Shown here in pieces: positions 55,324-62,658 of a stretch of 64,000 nt of DNA. Where the stretch lies: positions 19,438 through 83,437 of IMG/VR virus record IMGVR_UViG_3300009034_000014. The stretch is one strand, 5' to 3'. Both the position numbers and the translations under genes were made by a program. Source of the stretch: a virus. Numbering within the stretch: the stretch's first letter is position 1; the number at the start of each line of letters is the position of its first letter. Under the pieces are notes generated by a model. The model was not told the origin of the DNA. It saw nothing but the letters and a program-made list of their open reading frames with translations, and searched no databases.

Positions 55324-56196
55324 TCAGGATTCCGATTCCAACTCGCCGATCAGTCCTCCAACAAACTCCGCGAAGGGAACTGTAATTGCATTTCCGAGCA
55401 TCTCTCTACGGCGCGAGCGAGAAAATCGAGCAGTCCAGCCTCGGGGGAACCCTTGGAGACCTTCGCACTCTTCAGGAGTGAGAACACGAAGTCTCCCGCT
55501 GTCTTCGCACAAGACGTTTCCTTGGCTCTCGAATCCGGAGTAGATTTCTCCCTTTTCTCCATCGGATGCCTTGAGGCAATAGACTGTCGGCTCCCAACAA
55601 TAACTGTCTTCCGCCGCCATCCTCGCGGGGTGCGCAGTAACACACGCTGCAATGGGCGTCGTCTCTTCAGGGCGCGACGGACTAATCTTAGAACCATGCT
55701 GGGCGTCAAGTAATGCTCGCTTGAATCGGGCGGCTCCTCCTCCAGAACTTCCGACAAGGATTTGCCGCCGACGACTCTGACTTGTGAAATCTCTAGCGTC
55801 GAGCTCGAAAGCAACGACTCCGTATCCGAGGGTTTCCAGGGCCGCTGCGAAGTGCACAACATCTGGTGCAGGAACATTCTCGCGGACCACCCATCGTGGT
55901 TGTAGTCTTCCGACCACGGCGAGGAAGTATCCGGCAAGGTCGGGGTGCTTGCTTGGGCGGTTGCCTCTCGCACGTGATCGGGAAGGACAGGGGTCACCTC
56001 CACAAATAAGGTCAACTGTTTCGAGAAGCGGCAACGCCTCCCGGATGTCTCCGTATCGCCGGACGGTAGGCCACTTCTCCCGGAGCAGTCGGTTGCAGAA
56101 CTTGTCGTTTTCGACTTGCCAGGAGATCTTGAATCCGATCCTCTCGAATCCGAGGTCGAATCCTCCGATTCCCGTGAATAACGATCCGACATTCAC
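55324..56196 (-). CDS. dcm: C5-cytosine DNA methyltransferase
   Basis: I take GTG 56196, five bases after AGGAGG, giving 290 residues; an upstream in-frame start at 56316 has no ribosome site. The protein has SLFTGIGGFDLGFERIGF (motif I), GGDPCPSRSRARG (catalytic Cys in motif IV, where most have PCQPFS), RENVPAP (motif VI), SQSRRRQILVG (motif VIII) and ECEGLQGFPRGW plus GNAITVPFAEF (motifs IX-X). It transfers methyl groups to cytosine C5, protecting phage DNA from restriction. This is a second Dcm-type enzyme besides the domain in 29903-33775. Confidence 0.88.
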   Translation of the reverse strand: MNVGSLFTGIGGFDLGFERIGFKISWQVENDKFCNRLLREKWPTVRRYGDIREALPLLETVDLICGGDPCPSRSRARGNRPSKHPDLAGYFLAVVGRLQPRWVVRENVPAPDVVHFAAALETLGYGVVAFELDARDFTSQSRRRQILVGSSGGGAARFKRALLDAQHGSKISPSRPEETTPIAACVTAHPARMAAEDSYCWEPTVYCLKASDGEKGEIYSGFESQGNVLCEDSGRLRVLTPEECEGLQGFPRGWTARFSRSRRREMLGNAITVPFAEFVGGLIGELESES

Positions 56197-56257
56197 AACC
56201 ACCTCCTCTTTACGTACGTTACGGTACCGGGGCAACGGCCCTCCATTCTCCCTCGAC

Positions 56258-56437
56258 CTACTGGGTTGACATGGCTGGGAACATCTGTTGTTCCATGTAC
56301 ATTCCCATAATAGCACCCCTGATCAGTTTTTCCATCTCATCTACGGTTATCCCAGGCGGAAGTGGTGCTATGATCTTGAATTCTTGTCTTTCCCATTCCG
56401 AAACATCGAGCTTATTCATTATTTCCACCTTTGCCAT
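56258..56437 (-). CDS. Small hypothetical protein (59 aa)
   Basis: ATG 56437 with AGGAG eight bases upstream opens a 59-residue frame ending in TAG at 56260-56258. The product (AKVEIMNKLDVSEWERQEFK, then PPGITVDEMEKLIRGAIMGM and a Met/Gln-rich end) is helical and acidic. Good ribosome site and fit between neighbouring genes support it. Unknown family. Confidence 0.55.
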   Translation of the reverse strand: MAKVEIMNKLDVSEWERQEFKIIAPLPPGITVDEMEKLIRGAIMGMYMEQQMFPAMSTQ

Positions 56438-56506
56438 TGGTCAATCTCCTTTTTTTTTCTTTGGCTTCCTTTCGGTCGTAGAGGTTGAGATGCATCTTGA
56501 CGTGTC

Positions 56507-56881
56507 CTAAACTTGCAGTTCACGATTCGCCTTGGCCCAAGACGGAAAATCCTCCAGGCAGAGAGAGACCTGGCCTCGTATCTCCGCGATCAGCCAGTCC
56601 AGATCGCAGCTATCGATCTTAGGAAACTCCATGAACGCGCGGACGCACTCGGCCACCACAGCCTGTAGGCGATTTTCGACCACGGCCTTCACCTGCAGCA
56701 GAATATAGGCGGTTCCCGCTCGCTTACGTGCTTCCAGTTCTGTTGGGAACCCGCACTCGATTATCTTCCGATCCCAGGTGCTGATAACCGCCCATCCGTC
56801 CTCCAGCTGGATAGGTAGGAACCCAGGTATTTCCAGAGTTATGCATGGATCCAATCTCACTAGTTTCTCTCCCTCGTTCAT
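56507..56881 (-). CDS. Hypothetical protein
   Basis: Start ATG 56881 (MNEGEKLVRLDPCITLEIPG) has AAAGGAG six bases upstream; a longer frame to 56953 would start inside the direct repeat and lacks a ribosome site. The 124-residue product has a beta start (FLPIQLEDGWAVISTWDRKI) and a helical middle (ELEARKRAGTAYILLQVKAV, VENRLQAVVAECVRAFMEFP). Unknown family. Confidence 0.55.
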   Translation of the reverse strand: MNEGEKLVRLDPCITLEIPGFLPIQLEDGWAVISTWDRKIIECGFPTELEARKRAGTAYILLQVKAVVENRLQAVVAECVRAFMEFPKIDSCDLDWLIAEIRGQVSLCLEDFPSWAKANRELQV

Positions 56882-56917
56882 GGTCTTCTCCTTTCCCGAG
56901 TGTTTGGCCTCGTTTTC

Positions 56918-56952
56918 GTGAATTCTTCCTCCGTCATCCCAAACTTCGCCCA
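56918..56952. repeat. 35-bp direct repeat, left copy
   Basis: The 35 bases from GTGAATTC to CGCCCA are identical to 57892-57926, 974 bases away. The copies flank almost exactly the 56934-57947 gene: one lies at its start codons (WAKFGMTEEEF), the other overlaps its stop in a different frame. This looks like a duplication junction. Confidence 0.8.
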
Positions 56953-57947
56953 AATACAGAAATCATAGACGCAGGATCAGTATGCTCTTCGCAACGAAGC
57001 AGCGGGGCGCCGCCATCCGCTTTGATCCACTCCCGTCCCGGTTTTTCACACCCCCAGACCCCGCAACGCACGCCGCCCACCGGTGCGTTCGCGGCCGCGA
57101 TCTCCGCTTCGAGCACTCCCCTCACACCATCGAGGATCTGGGGCAGCACACGCGCGGCATGAATCCTTGTCAGCCGATCCGCCTGTTCCAGTTTTTGTGT
57201 TTTTTTCTTTGATTCAGACCAGCAGATCCAGAGACCCCATTCGCGCTTTGGGGAGGGTAGATCCTTTTCGCGTCCGAGTCCGTAGTACAGATAGGCTACT
57301 TCATCCGGGGTTACCTGCCGTACGGGGATCAGCGGGGACTCCACTCCGCATTCCAGATCGCGGAACAGCACCTCCATCTCCTGGATTTTGATTTTTGCAT
57401 CCGCCGCCGCCGCATTCAACTCCGTGGTCAGGGCGCGAATGACACCGATCTCCGGGTTGTCCGCGCTCTCAGTCATCTTCCGTGACATTGGGAACTCCTC
57501 CTCGCTCTCTCCCGCCATCTGCTCTCCTAGGACATGATCACCTAGAACCCACGACCACCCGGACACACCCCGGCCCGTACCGGAGCGATCCTGGACAGCC
57601 TGGACTCTCAGCGCCGCCTTTGCTCGTCGAAGCGTTGCTTCTGAAATCCTAGCCTCCGTGGCCTGCTTCTTAATCTCGCCCACAACCATCGGGCCGCCTT
57701 CGAGAACTTGTCTGAGAAAGTCCTTGCCCTCTTCCAATGCCGAGCGATGCGTGCTCTGCTCCTTGGTTGTCTTGCCGTCTCGCGCATAGATCACGCACGG
57801 ATTCATTTTCATCCCCTTTCTCGGATGTGGTTCGCGGACAAAGTATCGACAACCATTAGAACACACGCGTCTCACATCCGCCGACAGCTTAGTGAATTCT
57901 TCCTCCGTCATCCCAAACTTCGCCCAGATATCCTTGGTGCCAGCCAT
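56934..57947 (-). CDS. Hypothetical protein with HTH-like middle and Cys/His motifs
   Basis: A 337-residue protein with AAAGGAGG before ATG 57947. The N-terminus has CSNGCRYFVREPHPRKG, a Cys pair. Residues 85-125 (VVGEIKKQATEARISEATLR, RAKAALRVQAVQDRSG) look like the winged helix of the AAA/RepA-type phage proteins (GP-like primase-associated DNA-binding domain). The C-terminus has GVWGCEKPGREWI and LLRCEEHTDPAS, a second zinc-like site. Its first codons and last codons both fall in copies of a 35-bp direct repeat. A replication or regulatory role is possible but unproven. Confidence 0.6.
   Translation of the reverse strand: MAGTKDIWAKFGMTEEEFTKLSADVRRVCSNGCRYFVREPHPRKGMKMNPCVIYARDGKTTKEQSTHRSALEEGKDFLRQVLEGGPMVVGEIKKQATEARISEATLRRAKAALRVQAVQDRSGTGRGVSGWSWVLGDHVLGEQMAGESEEEFPMSRKMTESADNPEIGVIRALTTELNAAAADAKIKIQEMEVLFRDLECGVESPLIPVRQVTPDEVAYLYYGLGREKDLPSPKREWGLWICWSESKKKTQKLEQADRLTRIHAARVLPQILDGVRGVLEAEIAAANAPVGGVRCGVWGCEKPGREWIKADGGAPLLRCEEHTDPASMISVFGRSLG
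57892..57926. repeat. 35-bp direct repeat, right copy
   Basis: Right copy of the repeat at 56918-56952. It encodes, on the minus strand, the start of the 56934-57947 protein. Recombination between copies would delete the 974-base unit and fuse the gene start to the downstream sequence. Confidence 0.8.
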
Positions 57948-57968
57948 TCGAGCAGGACCTCCTTTCTT

Positions 57969-58499
57969 TTATATTCTATCACAACCGATACCAGAATCTT
58001 GCACGGACTCAACCAGTAGAATACAGATGGTCGAAAACGCTACGGCGATCAGAAAACAAAAACGTAGGATCCGCAACAACCAAGGACTGATATCTGATGC
58101 AGATGCTTCCCTACGCAGATCAGAGAGCGACGAATATCCGATCAATCCAACGGCCAAATCGACGAGGCCAGCGCCCCACACCACCAACCAGGCCGTATTC
58201 ACGTAGGGATTTTCAAAACAACCGACGTACAGTACCAGGAATGTCCCAGCTATGTAATTCGGAATGCGGGGAGCAAACGATATCCAAACCTGATCGTCGG
58301 GTTTGATGTCTCTCTTGGTAGTGTGGGTGACAGCCCCAAAGCGGAAACCGCTCTTGCCGACATGGGGATACAGCTTCGCTTTCCATTCGAGCACGCCCGC
58401 CGTCCGGTGGATAACCAGAAGGTGCGAGAACTCGTGGATCGCCACCCACAGGAAATAAACCGGGACAGCCAGCACGAACACCAGCCACCAGACGACCAT
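57969..58499 (-). CDS. M50-like membrane protein with HExxH motif
   Basis: Start ATG 58499 has AGGAGG five bases upstream. The 176-residue protein has a first span with VYFLWVAIHEFSHLLVIH, where HEFSH is an HExxH site in a membrane helix as in site-2 (M50) proteases. Further spans follow (YIAGTFLVLYVGC, TAWLVVWGAGLVDLAVGLIG, LLRILRFCFLIAVAFSTICI). The third ligand, an Asp in a later helix (possibly in GAGLVDLAVG), is a guess. Possible role: intramembrane cleavage of a host or phage regulator, or a non-catalytic relative. Confidence 0.65.
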   Translation of the reverse strand: MVVWWLVFVLAVPVYFLWVAIHEFSHLLVIHRTAGVLEWKAKLYPHVGKSGFRFGAVTHTTKRDIKPDDQVWISFAPRIPNYIAGTFLVLYVGCFENPYVNTAWLVVWGAGLVDLAVGLIGYSSLSDLRREASASDISPWLLRILRFCFLIAVAFSTICILLVESVQDSGIGCDRI

Positions 58500-58500
58500 T

Positions 58501-58572
58501 CTATTCCTCCTCGATGTCTCCCTCAACCTCGATCAGATCATCGCTGCTTCCGTACACAGTAATACTCGACAT
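58501..58572 (-). CDS. Very small conserved-looking protein (23 aa)
   Basis: ATG 58572 overlaps the stop of the upstream mini-gene (TGATG), with GGAGGAG just before it. The 23-residue product SSITVYGSSDDLIEVEGDIE then EE, the phrase I-T-V-Y-G-S-S-D-D-L-I-E, recurs in short bacterial and phage proteins of unknown role. Coupled by TAGAATG to the M50-like gene. Confidence 0.55.
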   Translation of the reverse strand: MSSITVYGSSDDLIEVEGDIEEE

Positions 58573-58628
58573 CACTCCTCCTTTGCTTTGGCAAGAGCTT
58601 CCTTTGCCAGTATGAACGCATCGTTCAT
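58572..58628 (-). CDS. Micro-gene (18 aa)
   Basis: ATG 58628 overlaps the upstream stop (ATGA) and the frame (NDAFILAKEALAKAKEE) ends at TGA overlapping the next ATG. A peptide this short may only serve to couple translation along the operon. Reported because both junctions are perfect overlaps. Confidence 0.4.
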   Translation of the reverse strand: MNDAFILAKEALAKAKEE

Positions 58629-59275
58629 TTCCGTTTCTCCTTACGCTTCCTGTATCGCTCTTTGGCTTTCTGTCTGAGTTCCTCTTGCTTCTTTTCGTAC
58701 CTCTTCATGTCATCAAGCTTGTAATCGATTCGCCGGAATTTGTCGGCGAATTCGAGGAGCACTTGAACAGGGTCAAGTTGTACTCCGCACTTCTCGCATT
58801 GCACTGTACGTAACCGTTCATCCACCACAACGGGAAAATGGCTACACTCGTGTTTCCCGCGAAGTTCGTTGTTCCAGAATTTACGATCCTTGATCTCCAC
58901 GGGCCTGCGTTCGGGATCGAATTTTATGATCTTGTCAGTCATCTCGTCAGTAACCCCCGAGCAAAATATCCAACACGATCGTTCGTAAGTCAGAGTGTAT
59001 CTCACGCGCCTGCCGACCTGCTCTCGTCGTATCGGAAATGCCCTGATGTAGAGAATCTTCCGGATCCGATCCTGTAAACGAACGTCCAGCTCGAATGCCG
59101 AGGTGTCCACGCTGGCTCTGGCGGCGCCATACCAGGCGTCCATCTCGCGCACCCAGCGCCGGTGGCGCACCTCGACGGTGAAAACCGCCCTGCTATCCTC
59201 GTGGCCGATGCATGGCACCCATCGCACCGGGATCTTCGCGCCCGTGGAGACGAGAATCAGTTTCGATCCGAACAT
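58625..59275 (-). CDS. Zinc-ribbon hypothetical protein
   Basis: A 216-residue protein whose ATG 59275 follows the methyltransferase stop (TGAAATG). The first half is beta-rich and basic (LILVSTGAKIPVRWVPCIGH, AVFTVEVRHRRWVREMDAWY). Then comes HECSHFPVVVDERLRTVQCE then KCGVQLDPV, a Cys/His zinc ribbon, and a long basic helix (KKQEELRQKAKERYRKRKEK). Likely a nucleic-acid-associated protein. No family recognised. Confidence 0.55.
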   Translation of the reverse strand: MFGSKLILVSTGAKIPVRWVPCIGHEDSRAVFTVEVRHRRWVREMDAWYGAARASVDTSAFELDVRLQDRIRKILYIRAFPIRREQVGRRVRYTLTYERSCWIFCSGVTDEMTDKIIKFDPERRPVEIKDRKFWNNELRGKHECSHFPVVVDERLRTVQCEKCGVQLDPVQVLLEFADKFRRIDYKLDDMKRYEKKQEELRQKAKERYRKRKEKRK

Positions 59276-59276
59276 T

Positions 59277-61103
59277 TCAGAGGCCCTCCCTCCTAGAAAA
59301 CAAACCCTGCTGCCTCGTACGCTTCTCGATCAGCGGGGCGTTCCCGTCGTTCAGTTCAAAGCCGATCCAACTGCGCCCGAGGTCTTGGCAGACTTGGCCG
59401 GTGGTTCCAGAGCCAAGAAAGGGATCGAGTACTGTACAAGGTATCGGCGAGTCCGCACCACATTGGCAACCGGGTTCCCAACCAACCGTAACCTTGCTAT
59501 GCACGACGCCCGTGTAGAATGCGCTCGTCTCACCGTGGCGGCCTTGGGAATGGTCTACTTGATGTCCCTTGCGCGCGCAGTTCTTAACCTTCACGGGCTC
59601 GCCCTCTTCCGTGGCTCGCGACCACGGCGCACCGCAACGCGGACAGCAGCCCCGTTCCGAAGTCCCTGCCATGATACAAGGTTTAATCAGGTTCGGAGGA
59701 AACACCGCGTAATGCGCCTCCGAATATGGTTGGGTTGGTATCGTCCAGACGGAACGTTTGTTACGCATTGGGTATAATTTGCCAACTGCATGATTACCAA
59801 CCCTAGTTTGAAAATATGGATCCCCTTTTCTTTTGTCAGAACTCCTACTTCTTCGTGGTCTATAACTTTCAGCGTCTATACTCGGCTCCTTTGCCGCATC
59901 AACATCATAAAAATACCTCTCCGATTTCGACAAAAGGAACACGTATTCGTGGCTTTTGGTGGTTCTGTCTGTCACGGATTCTGGTAGGGGATTCGGCTTG
60001 GACCAGATTATTGTCTGGCGGCATATCCACCCGTCTTCTTGCATGGCTACTTTTACCATATTCGGTGTGTCTATTTCCTGTTTAGCGCATTCTCGCTTTG
60101 ACATCCGGCTGGCTTCGTCGTATACTCTACTATATGGTATAAACGAGCCATCGGATAAGGAGAACCACAAATGCCCTACGTCGGAAACCACAAAGACAAA
60201 GCAGTTGCCTATGCTCTCGAACGTAACCTGCTGCTTGCTGGCCTTAGTTACGCGGAAATCGCGAAAAAGACAGGTGAACGGCAAAGAACCATCTCGGAGC
60301 GAAACAGATTGGTTCACAAGATCAGCATCTGGGATGCCTTTACTTCCCGCTGCGAGAGAGAAGGAGTCCCAACTAGGATGCCAGCGAACCGCCAGTTTTG
60401 CGACTGGTTCACCGGATTTTTTGACGGCGAGGGAAGTATTACTGTATTTACCCGCCTCTGCACTGGCCGTCCGCAATACAGCGAATTTCGCCTTGGAGTC
60501 CGTATTCAGATTCGGGAAGACGATGCCCCCACTATCAAGTACCTGCACAGCAACATTGGTTGCGGTCGCGTTGCCGAACATGCTGCACAGGGCACTACCA
60601 GGAAATCTATTTCTTGGGCATGTGAGGCAATCCAAGATCTCCGAGAAGTTATCATCCCCCTCTTCGATACCTCTGCCCTCCGCACCAAAAAAAGGCAGGA
60701 GTATGCCATTTGGCGTCCGCTCGTCGTGCGTCGCTACATCGATACCCTCGGTGGTCGTAGCAATAGGAAAGGCGTCAAGCCCGAATACAAGGCAACTTTT
60801 GAGAACGCGATTCATCGCTTGCGGCAAATCCGTGGTACCGCTTGAATACGATGAGCCCAGATTCAGCCACAGTGTTCCATCCGCCCGCAGTACCCGGCGC
60901 AACTCATGGAGGATGGCTACCAGTTTGTCGACGTATTCCTCCGGTGTCCTTTCAAGCCCGAGTTGCCCTTCGACTTTGTAATCCCTCAACTGCCAGTACG
61001 GCGGGCTGGTCACAATGCAGTGAACGGACTCGTCCGGTAGCTGGCGGGCTAGTTCAAGCGCATCACCGAAAGCGGGGCGGTTTATTTCAAAAGGTCCGAT
61101 CAC
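59277..61103 (-). CDS. N4-cytosine/N6-adenine DNA methyltransferase interrupted by antisense homing gene
   Basis: Start GTG 61103 overlaps the upstream stop (GTGA). The 608-residue frame has TSPPYWQLRDYKVEGQLGL (catalytic TSPPY at 32-36), HELRRVLRADGTLWLNLGSS, then a break. The family resumes with TPNMVKVAMQEDGWICRQTI, IWSKPNPLPESVTDRTTKSH, EYVFLLSKSERYFYDVDAAK and the SAM-binding FLGSGTTGQVCQDLGRSWIG near the C-terminus. A zinc-like insert (CCPRCGAPW ... CQCG) lies late. Residues about 87-335 match nothing in the family: they are the complement of the LAGLIDADG gene at 60171. The frame stays open through it. Whether the product is active is uncertain; this looks like a recent invasion. Confidence 0.75.
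   Translation of the reverse strand: MIGPFEINRPAFGDALELARQLPDESVHCIVTSPPYWQLRDYKVEGQLGLERTPEEYVDKLVAILHELRRVLRADGTLWLNLGSSYSSGTTDLPQAMNRVLKSCLVFGLDAFPIATTTEGIDVATHDERTPNGILLPFFGAEGRGIEEGDDNFSEILDCLTCPRNRFPGSALCSMFGNATATNVAVQVLDSGGIVFPNLNTDSKAKFAVLRTASAEAGKYSNTSLAVKKSGEPVAKLAVRWHPSWDSFSLAAGSKGIPDADLVNQSVSLRDGSLPFTCLFRDFRVTKASKQQVTFESIGNCFVFVVSDVGHLWFSLSDGSFIPYSRVYDEASRMSKRECAKQEIDTPNMVKVAMQEDGWICRQTIIWSKPNPLPESVTDRTTKSHEYVFLLSKSERYFYDVDAAKEPSIDAESYRPRRSRSSDKRKGDPYFQTRVGNHAVGKLYPMRNKRSVWTIPTQPYSEAHYAVFPPNLIKPCIMAGTSERGCCPRCGAPWSRATEEGEPVKVKNCARKGHQVDHSQGRHGETSAFYTGVVHSKVTVGWEPGCQCGADSPIPCTVLDPFLGSGTTGQVCQDLGRSWIGFELNDGNAPLIEKRTRQQGLFSRREGL
60098..60126 (+). promoter_or_regulatory. Strong sigma70 promoter for the homing endonuclease
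   Basis: TTGACA (60098-60103), exactly 17 bases, then TATACT (60121-60126), one base off the ideal -10. The homing endonuclease ATG at 60171 follows, with AAGGAG at 60157-60162. This is the best two-box promoter seen in the window. Confidence 0.75.
60171..60845 (+). CDS. LAGLIDADG homing endonuclease, antisense in methyltransferase gene
   Basis: A 224-residue protein with AAGGAG before its ATG. Residues 1-60 are a helical DNA-binding-like part (LERNLLLAGLSYAEIAKKTG, ERQRTISERNRL) resembling HTH repeats. Then comes WFTGFFDGEGSITVF, the LAGLIDADG motif with catalytic Asp/Glu. The later fold is RIQIREDDAPTIKYLHSNIG, CGRVAEHAAQGTTRK, REVIIPLFDTSALRTKKRQE. One such motif means it works as a homodimer. 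It sits in reverse orientation in the methyltransferase gene with its own promoter; its stop lies at the Tyr86/Ser87 junction of that gene. It spreads by cutting genomes that lack it. Confidence 0.85.
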   Translation: MPYVGNHKDKAVAYALERNLLLAGLSYAEIAKKTGERQRTISERNRLVHKISIWDAFTSRCEREGVPTRMPANRQFCDWFTGFFDGEGSITVFTRLCTGRPQYSEFRLGVRIQIREDDAPTIKYLHSNIGCGRVAEHAAQGTTRKSISWACEAIQDLREVIIPLFDTSALRTKKRQEYAIWRPLVVRRYIDTLGGRSNRKGVKPEYKATFENAIHRLRQIRGTA

Positions 61104-61654
61104 GTGCTATCCAGGTAATCGTCTTCCTCGCCGTGCGCCACGGTCATCGGCGGCCTTCTCCATTTCCGTGGATCTCCTTGCCTGCGATCCAACGTCTTCG
61201 ATCTCTTGGAATGGTGCGGCTTGGATCGACTGGATTTCATCTTCACACGCTTCCGCTTCGGTTCGCATTCCGAGGCCCGCGGCTTCTTCCTCCTCGAGGG
61301 CCGCAAGCAGCGCCCCTTGTTCTTCCGGTACCAGTCGTGCTTCCATAGCTGGTGCTTCCAGTCGAAGCCGCGGCCGCAACGCTCACAGCGAAAACGGCCT
61401 TGTTTTTCCTCGTCCGAGAGTTCCGGAAACTGCTTCCTTCCCCGCTCATGCCGCACCCCGCGGCGATGCTCCTCCTCCATCCAGGCGCGTAGCACCGACT
61501 CGCGGAATACTGGACGGCGCCCGACGTACTCGTAGGCTAGGAACGCATGGCCGGTCTCCACGTCGCGACGCTGACTGGAAATGATGTTCCTCAGCGTCTT
61601 GGGCTTGACACCGATGAATCCGGCGGCTTCGCTGGTTGTGTACCTGCGCTCCAC
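61100..61654 (-). CDS. HTH protein with C2H2-like zinc finger
   Basis: Starts with GTG 61654, overlapping the upstream TAG (TAGTG). The 184-residue product has an N-terminal MerR/excisionase-type helix-turn-helix (YTTSEAAGFIGVKPKTLRNI ... RRPVFRESVLRAWMEEE). Then comes a zinc finger (RFRCERCGRGFDWKHQLWKH ... YRKNKGRC), and a long basic tail rich in Lys/Arg/Ser. Likely a DNA-binding regulator that controls this operon. GTGA overlap with the next gene. Confidence 0.65.
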   Translation of the reverse strand: MERRYTTSEAAGFIGVKPKTLRNIISSQRRDVETGHAFLAYEYVGRRPVFRESVLRAWMEEEHRRGVRHERGRKQFPELSDEEKQGRFRCERCGRGFDWKHQLWKHDWYRKNKGRCLRPSRRKKPRASECEPKRKRVKMKSSRSKPHHSKRSKTLDRRQGDPRKWRRPPMTVAHGEEDDYLDST

Positions 61655-61824
61655 TAGACGATCCCGCCCCTACGCTTCACCTGCTGGCGGAGCGGGAACC
61701 TCCTGCGCGCGTCGTCTCCCGGACCCGTTATTAATCCGTTCTCTCGGAGTACGAAGTGTACTTTTGGCTGCGTCTTCCTGTGTACGGAAGTCTTGCGTCT
61801 GCGCTCTGCCTTACTCTTTGGCAT
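61654..61824 (-). CDS. Small basic protein (56 aa)
   Basis: ATG 61824 with AGGAGG six bases upstream opens a 56-residue frame (PKSKAERRRKTSVHRKTQPK, then VLRENGLITGPGDDARRRFP and LRQQVKRRGGIV) ending in TAG that overlaps the next GTG. Very basic, so possibly nucleic-acid binding. The ribosome site and overlap make it likely real. Confidence 0.55.
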   Translation of the reverse strand: MPKSKAERRRKTSVHRKTQPKVHFVLRENGLITGPGDDARRRFPLRQQVKRRGGIV

Positions 61825-61845
61825 TTTGACCCTCCTGGTTGGTAA

Positions 61846-62658
61846 TCATAGTCGATTCCCCGCGTCCCGGTGTGTCAGGATCCGTGCACTACGGATGACC
61901 ATCGCGCTGGCCTCCTCGCTTGGCGTAGCCCGCACGTCGTCGAAGCACTCGCGGAAAGCCGTTCTGATCTCCGGCCAACTGATACTCTGTTCAGCTTCCA
62001 TATCCATGCTGCGTCCGATCCACTTGTACCACCAGACACGGAGTCCGATTCCCTTCGCGTGGAAATTGGGAAAGCCGTCTCCGCTACACGAACGGCACAA
62101 ATTGACAACTTCAATGCGTGTCCGGAGACTGCACTCCTTGATCTTTTCTTTCCATTCCTTTTCGCGGTCTTCGAATTCAGAAGTGCCGAACTTATTGATT
62201 TCGGAAGGCGATGGTCCAATAATGTCTTTTCGAAGTTTTGTGTAATCCTCGACAGAGACTTCCCTTCCGTCCACATAGTATCTCCGGTCTCTCGCTAAAT
62301 CACACGTGCAGCGGTCGTGTAACGGACAGCCGTCGTCAGTGCAGCAACAATACGGGTGCATCGAGAACACGACTGAGTTCCAAATCGCTCCGTAGCCCCA
62401 TGTCCCGCCGAGCCCGTTAAACGATGGAGTTCCGAGTTTGCAGTGAATCGCCCACGTCAGCTTTCGTAAAACCTTGCTCATGGTATCCTGAGATTTCTTC
62501 GGGAAAACAAATATAAATTTCGGCTTCATCGGATACCCCGCTTCAACCGCCTGCTTTAGCGGGCGGTAGTTGACTTCGGAACCATCCTGCGTAATAGGCG
62601 ACCCGCAGCGGCGTTGAGCCGGCGGGCATTTCCAGTTGCTGTTCGTCATCCAGCTCAA
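61846..62658 (-). CDS. Hypothetical protein, Cys/Trp-rich
   Basis: A 270-residue frame; start is either TTG 62658 (GGAAG seven bases upstream) or ATG 62649. The product has Cys-rich parts (HPYCCCTDDGCPLHDRCTCD, VVNLCRSCSGDGFPNF) likely to bind zinc. Another region has GTSEFEDREKEWKEKIKECS and the C-terminus has ISWPEIRTAFRECFDDV. A helical start resembles no family I know. Two zinc-like sites suggest a nucleic-acid-associated or regulatory role. Confidence 0.55.
   Translation of the reverse strand: MSWMTNSNWKCPPAQRRCGSPITQDGSEVNYRPLKQAVEAGYPMKPKFIFVFPKKSQDTMSKVLRKLTWAIHCKLGTPSFNGLGGTWGYGAIWNSVVFSMHPYCCCTDDGCPLHDRCTCDLARDRRYYVDGREVSVEDYTKLRKDIIGPSPSEINKFGTSEFEDREKEWKEKIKECSLRTRIEVVNLCRSCSGDGFPNFHAKGIGLRVWWYKWIGRSMDMEAEQSISWPEIRTAFRECFDDVRATPSEEASAMVIRSARILTHRDAGNRL

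Noticed and set aside
55350-56192. 280-residue minus-strand frame beginning at an ATG two bases from the dcm start
   Set aside because: It overlaps the whole dcm gene in another frame and is Ser/Arg-rich without domain pattern; the dcm frame carries all methyltransferase motifs.
59956-60981. 341-residue plus-strand frame overlapping the homing gene
   Set aside because: No family pattern or ribosome site; it shadows both the methyltransferase and the LAGLIDADG gene.
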